DNA of 62,000 nt from Branchiostoma floridae (lineage: Eukaryota; Chordata; Leptocardii; Amphioxiformes; Branchiostomatidae). Position 1 is the stretch's first letter. Each line of letters begins with the position of its first letter. Location of the stretch: contig NW_023365789.1 in assembly GCF_000003815.2 (NCBI RefSeq), positions 355,344-417,343 of the forward strand. The letters run 5' to 3'. The notes below the pieces were generated by a model. It worked only from the letters and a program-made list of their open reading frames with translations. It ran no database searches and was not told the DNA's origin. Shown here in pieces: positions 57,339 through 62,000 of the stretch. Position numbers and translations under genes: made by a program.

Positions 57339-57574
57339 TCACCGCACCACAAGAGTAAGAAACAAAATGCCTATAACCACTCAGAAAGAATAAACCTATT
57401 TATGCTGCCGATAGTACATCATTGTAAGTGTCATGATGTCATTGAGCGAATCACAAAGTTGTTGCATTATTTTACTGCCATCAAAGCACTACTGACTGTG
57501 TTTATCATCGGTAATAGAAAACCAACTTAAACTGTTTACAGCATGTATATTTCTAATACATCATATACTACTAG

Positions 57575-59071
57575 CTGTAAGTTCATTTAAGTTCGCGAGA
57601 TTTTTAAGTTCGCGTATTTCGCTAAGACCTTCTCTTCGCGAAGTCATCTACTCGCGAACATGCATGTTCAACATCGTCCCCCTCCCCACACCTTCCGTCC
57701 AAAAATCCAGTCTCAACTACGTGTGTACTATGATAGCAACTTATACCAATGACAAGACTCAATTGATAACAGACCATTTATTATTTCCAAACCGAAATAA
57801 AAGTTAATTCAACACAATAACGATACATGGAGTCATTATTGTGTAGATATGTGCCACTGGCGAACGGAGAAAAAAGAAACTTGTCGGCTTTGTTCAGTAG
57901 TTACGTGCACGCCGTGGCTGCGATTTACTTAGTACATTTTCCTAGTTTTACTAGATTTGTACAAGTTACGAACGAAGCAAAAATTAAAACTGAGTAGTAT
58001 TCGTCTTAAAAGATACAAGAAAAGCTATGGAATTACAGCAGGACTACAACAATAATAGCTGGGAATTTTCATTACTCAGAAACGTGGCAAACACAGCTCC
58101 GCTTACATGCCGAAAATAAGACGTTCATTTCATAATTCTGAGTTAGAACTACTGTAAATATGGGAGAGATGAACTCTTCACCTTCTTGTGTACAACTTGT
58201 GTCCACAAATTACGCTGAAAGTTTAAAACTTAGCGCCGTCTTTCACACTGAAAAATTTTCAAAATGGCGCCCGCTTGGCTTGGCGTCGGGTATCCCGTCA
58301 GCCTGTGCGGCAAATGTGATTGCGACATATCAGAGGTCATTGGCTAGCCTCCTTCACCGGCCTCTCTGGGAAGCTTGGCAATTTTTTTTTTGGGGGGGGG
58401 GGGTGGCGGTAGGTCGATTCGCGTTTTTTAGCCGGGTATATGGCGGGAAAGGAAATATGCCGGGAAAGGANNNNNNNNNNNNNNNNNNNNNNNNNNNNNN
58501 NNNNNNNNNNNNNNNNNNNNNNNNNNNNNNNNNNNNNNNNNNNNNNNNNNNNNNNNNNNNNNNNNNNNNNNNNNNNNNNNNNNNNNNNNNNNNNNNNNNN
58601 NNNNNNNNNNNNNNCATGGTGTGCTTATTCCCCTTTAAAAGTCGAGAAGGAAGCTTTGAGAACCCCCGACCCCCCCCCCCCCCCAAAAAAAAATTGCCAC
58701 GCTTCCCAGAGAGGCCGGTGAAGGAGGCTAGTCATTGGCCCTGTTGCGTTCCGTGCGCTGTCGTCAAATCACGGCCGAAATGAGCTCAACAATGAGACAG
58801 TGGCTCGGTAGAAACACATTTTTTTATCGAGTACATCAACTTTAGACATTGTTTGAAGGGGAACTATGAACTTCAAGGCGTAAATGCCGCCTTTGACGGC
58901 ATGACTGGTGTTGCGGTGTGGGTGGGAGGGGGGCACTCGCTACCGTCATAGTACCGGATCGTAACTTTTGAAATATTTGAAACACCCGCTCGCGAACTCA
59001 AAGATCTCGCGAACTCCTGATTTGCTCAAACTCGCGAAATTAAGTGCTCGCGAACATAAATGAACTTACAG
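57575..59071. mobile_element. TIR element, about 1.5 kb, containing an assembly gap
   Basis: Ends CTGTAAGTTCATTTA and its complement TGAACTTACAG, with TTCGCGAG-type subterminal repeats on both sides. This is the style of the element at 42059-42266. The body holds a second, inner inverted repeat and 144 N (58471-58614). No transposase frame is credible. It lies in the 3' flank of copy D. Confidence 0.65.
58341..58732. repeat. Inner inverted repeat around the N gap
   Basis: GGCTAGCCTCCTTCACCGGC at 58341-58360 and on to the poly(G) tract pairs with the poly(C) tract and GCCGGTGAAGGAGGCTAG ending near 58731. Arms are about 60 bases; the gap sits in the loop. Confidence 0.8.
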
Positions 59072-59778
59072 ATTCCGAAACATGAAAAACAACTACTGTT
59101 CATGTTGCATAATGTATGTGTACCTATCTTGAATTGTTCAAATGCAAATATGATATCTGCAAAATACTAACCGCAAGCAATACTAAACTTACACCATCCG
59201 TAGAACACTAATGTTGCAGAATGCTTATCGCAAGAAATACTTAAAGTCAACACCACACCCTTACTTATTTCATTGATTAAAAGACGATACAAAACATTCA
59301 TCTAATACTTGAGTAACAATGCAGTAAGACATTTTTACCAGGATATTGGTTGGAAGTCCACTTACATTTTGTAAATGCTTAAGCTTGCATTTCTACTTAA
59401 CTCTCAATTAACCCATTAAGATATGGAAGGCGAGTTAGAGGTAAAGTTCTTTTGACACCAAAAACTTTTTTGCCAGTTTCCGTCATGTAAATCATAGCAC
59501 AAGTTTCCGAAACGTTACGTCAAAACAACTTGACCATCTTTCAACTTGACTTACCAAATTGGGCAAGCTAATGAAGCAATTGTATTGGCATGTAAAATGT
59601 TACTTCTCAAACTGCTTTTCTCTACTTTCTTGTGTCAGACTTTCCTGTTACAAGGTGAGGAGTTACAATCTTGGCTATGTTATTTAAATACCCGCTGCCT
59701 TAACTTCTACTAGACACCTTGGTACATCAAATGTACATCAATGTTCTATGGATGAACATCGCTTGCTCCACATCGCTA

Positions 59779-59905
59779 GCCTCTACCAGGCTCCGTGGTT
59801 CGGTGGTCTAATTGTCGAAATTGGACAAATAGAGTCAATAGTACGCTAGGGGAGTCAGCCGACCGAGTAGGACCATTTTCCAAACCTACTCGGCCGGCTG
59901 ACTAC
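59779..59905. repeat. Relic of the 57.0-kb fold-back family
   Basis: Contains TAGCCTCTACCAGGCTCC and TTGGACAAATA as in 56991-57123, and a hairpin GAGTCAGCCGACCGAGTAGG / CCTACTCGGCCGGCTGACT with one mismatch. Confidence 0.6.
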
Positions 59906-60459
59906 CACATCGCTATGTAATACGTATGGGACTAAAATCAATGATCTAATGGTATAATGATATGATTTAAAAAGTTAGATGAGAGCAAAATATTAGTTAC
60001 TAGCGAGTCACAATAAACTACAAACAATTTCATCACACTAGTCCTGCCAATAAACCACTAAACCTATTTACAAACCAAAATTATATGTCGAGGAAGATGC
60101 AAATAATTTCATAGTGGTGCATTTCTCATGCTCACATCAATGTCAAGTTATCAACACCACTTTATACGGTAATGATATGATTGATGAAATACAGAAACAG
60201 AAAGGCCAAAAGGCAAGTCAAGTATTTGACAGCTATAAAGCTGAATTGTCATCATTCCAAGTTGATGTATCGTGCTAAACTGTTTATAGATAAAGTTGAC
60301 GTCTTTGTATACCACAAAACTAGATATCAACTAAACCAAACTAGCATATATTAACTATTGAACAGGCATAATAATAGCTCTAAATTAAATTCATTTACAG
60401 TAGCAGAGACGTCTTCATACTACGTCAGTTGACAAGTTCCTGTGATTAGTAGAACATTG

Positions 60460-60530
60460 AATGTTAATCAGAATGATCAACAATCTGTTGTTTTAAAACA
60501 ACAGCTTTGTGATGATTCTGATCAAACATT
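60460..60530. repeat. Inverted repeat next to the palindrome, copy D flank
   Basis: Arms of about 35 bp (60460-60494 and 60495-60530) meet at TTTT/AAAA with almost no loop. Copy A's flank keeps only the right-hand arm (near 4268-4305). Confidence 0.7.
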
Positions 60531-60544
60531 AGGTAAACATCAAA

Positions 60545-60610
60545 TAAAGATCCCAACAATAGTAGTGAACAAATGAGCTCATCTGTTCACTACTATTGTT
60601 GGGATCTTTA
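60545..60610. repeat. 66-bp palindrome, copy D flank
   Basis: TAAAGATCCCAACAATAGTA and onward reads the same on both strands to GGGATCTTTA, centre 60577/60578, with only one mismatched pair in 33. It lies in the position equivalent to 4320-4385. Confidence 0.9.
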
Positions 60611-60917
60611 CGCGACTTGATAAATTACACTTAAACTGTCGTCCAACTCAAGAATTTGCAGTTTTCGTCAGCTCTCTGACCGGATTGCTCTGGACTTCCG
60701 ACAACCTGTGACTCATTGCTGACGTCAAGTGTCCAGAGCGATTGGGTTGGACAGCTGATCATTCTGTCGAAAATTACAATAAGAACAACTTAGCTTCTCC
60801 ATAACTAGATTTCTACTTACATGGCTTTACATAATGCTCAATTACTGTTCCAGTAGCAGAGAAGTCACCACGATACGCCAGTTGACACGTTCTCGTACAT
60901 GACAGTCGTCTGCACTG

Positions 60918-61619
60918 TTACTTCTTGCTGGCTGCAGCCTGTAATGAAAATAGAAATCTCAACTCCAAACTATTAATGTACAAAGAGATACGGGACAAGT
61001 CGTAGTCGTAGAAAAGGAGTAAATACTTTCCTTAAGCCCACCAGTCCGACTTCGAGTTGTCGAGGTTACCGCTTTGTAATCTGCAATGTTGTTTCGCTGT
61101 ATATCTATACAGATCAACAGTGCCGCCTCAGAGTTGCAATCTGTACTGATTGCCTTTTGTCTAAAGAGATATCAATGCAAATTGGATCACATCACTGTTT
61201 ATACATGCAACACTCTTAATCTATTGTACGTTTTCACACATTTCTCGTCAGACAGTAAGGTACTGGCACTTGGAGGGGTCAGGAAAATATTCCCCCTGTG
61301 CTGCTGATCACGTATATATGTCTGTATGTGGGTCCAGTATTGTGGGTTTTGGGGCATTTCTCACTTAAATGTGGCATACCGCAGTATACCACATCGATTG
61401 GGGAAGTAAATTTGCAGCAACATCACAGAATAAGTTCAAGCTTTACTGATCTGATCAATCAACCAGCTTAGGGGGTTAAATATATAAAAAAATCCTCAGT
61501 AGGACAATGGATATAATTAAATGAGTGTGATACCTTCATCTTCTCCACAGTGCTGATGGCCTGTAGAACCTCCTCCCGGCTGAACCTCTCCTTCACATGG
61601 CGGAGTCGGTCAGCACAGT
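60918..61619 (-). CDS. LRR-death domain-RIP-like kinase, copy D (last two exons)
   Basis: Exon 61534-61619 (DCADRLRHVKERFSREEVLQ, then AISTVEKMK) and final exon 60918-60938 (AAASKK, TAA) match the ends of copies A and B in length, phase and sequence. In B the next exon lies about 400 bases upstream, which here would fall just past the window edge. Copy D is therefore cut by the window, not shown to be broken. Confidence 0.75.
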
Positions 61620-62000
61620 CTGAACAGGACAGACGAACATACGATGAGGAGTAACATGATGGCTGGTGACCAGCCAAAAAGACTTGTGTTTACAGGACGT
61701 GGTTTGCGGTGTGTGGTTTCCCATTAAGGTCAAGTTTTAAAATACAACCCCAGCCAAAAAGCTTCTTGTATAACAACTCAAAGCTTCCTCACACACGCGA
61801 AGTGTCCTTAGTTAGTTACGCACACAAGGCTGACACTCGAGGACAGCGTTTTTAGCTGCTAGTAATTGTATCAAGTTCTACAATAACATTTGGCCATTGG
61901 TAAGAACGAGGAACTAAGAGACACATGATTCCAAAGATTTTCTAATTCTAGCTTTGTTGGCATCAAATCTCAAATAGACTGGCACTCGTCAGGATAGAAT
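60939..62000. other. Copy D introns and right edge
   Basis: Apart from exon 61534-61619, no other exon was recognised. 61020-61520 is a close match to the same intron of copy B (18640-19080). 61620-62000 matches the start of B's next intron. Confidence 0.55.

Noticed and set aside
58160-58783. 207-codon frame at 58.2-58.8 kb
   Set aside because: Runs through the N gap and an inverted repeat; low-complexity Pro/Lys and poly-G translation.

Overview
The window is eukaryotic nuclear DNA. Genes are split by introns with clean GT/AG borders. The DNA between them is AT-leaning and full of microsatellites, fold-back elements and retroposon fragments, and there are two runs of N. The domain combinations (LRR, death domain, RIP-type kinase), the tandem expansion of innate-immune-type genes and the style of the repeats suggest an invertebrate deuterostome. 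A lancelet (Branchiostoma) is my best guess; it is an inference, since no species-specific marker can be proved by eye.

The window is dominated by a tandem array of minus-strand paralogues that each encode leucine-rich repeats, then a death domain, then a RIP-family (RIPK2-like) protein kinase. Copy A lies at about 4.7-13.0 kb (ending upstream at the LRR exon at 12.0 kb plus a possible tiny first coding exon at 12.96 kb). Copy B is at 18.5-24.3 kb and copy C at 40.5-48.4 kb. The last two exons of copy D are at 60.9-61.6 kb, and the rest of D lies beyond the right edge. I rebuilt the exons from splice borders, and the frames close: B gives 753 codons plus stop, C gives 879 codons before a missing last exon, and A gives 874 codons plus stop if the upstream start is used. 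The copies have 12 (A), 13 (B) and 19 (C) LRRs. Copy A alone has four extra in-frame linker exons between LRR and death domain. It has also lost the start codon used by B and C.

Between B and C, on the same strand, is a single-copy gene for a neutral sphingomyelinase (SMPD2 type), 32.8-37.1 kb, of which eight exons are recognisable and the first is not. It carries a 41-bp minisatellite made of its own exon end and splice donor. A long GT tract also starts right at another donor.

The flanks of the array genes are duplicated too. The 5' flanks of A and B (12.6-16.1 and 24.9-29.2 kb) are close copies that differ by a 0.9-kb insertion in B, and C's 5' flank is a more distant copy. The 3' flanks of A, B, C and D share a segment with an AATAAA at the same place. 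The 5' flanks carry six copies of a DR1-type nuclear-receptor half-site pair (AGTTCAAAGGTCA and variants).

Mobile and structural DNA includes a family of MITEs with TTA target sites (15.1, 28.2, 50.5 kb, a relic at 7.1-7.5 kb). There are TTAA-flanked fold-backs (9.3, 19.8, 26.2, 44.4 kb) and two TIR elements with TTCGCG repeats (42.1, 57.6-59.1 kb). There is also a tRNA-derived SINE (55.4 kb), a dead LINE ORF end (37.5-37.9 kb), a perfect 60-bp-arm fold-back (57.0 kb) and a 66-bp palindrome repeated in two 3' flanks. The most interesting system here is the receptor-like fusion itself: a putative LRR sensor joined directly to a death domain and RIP kinase, in a rapidly varying gene array.
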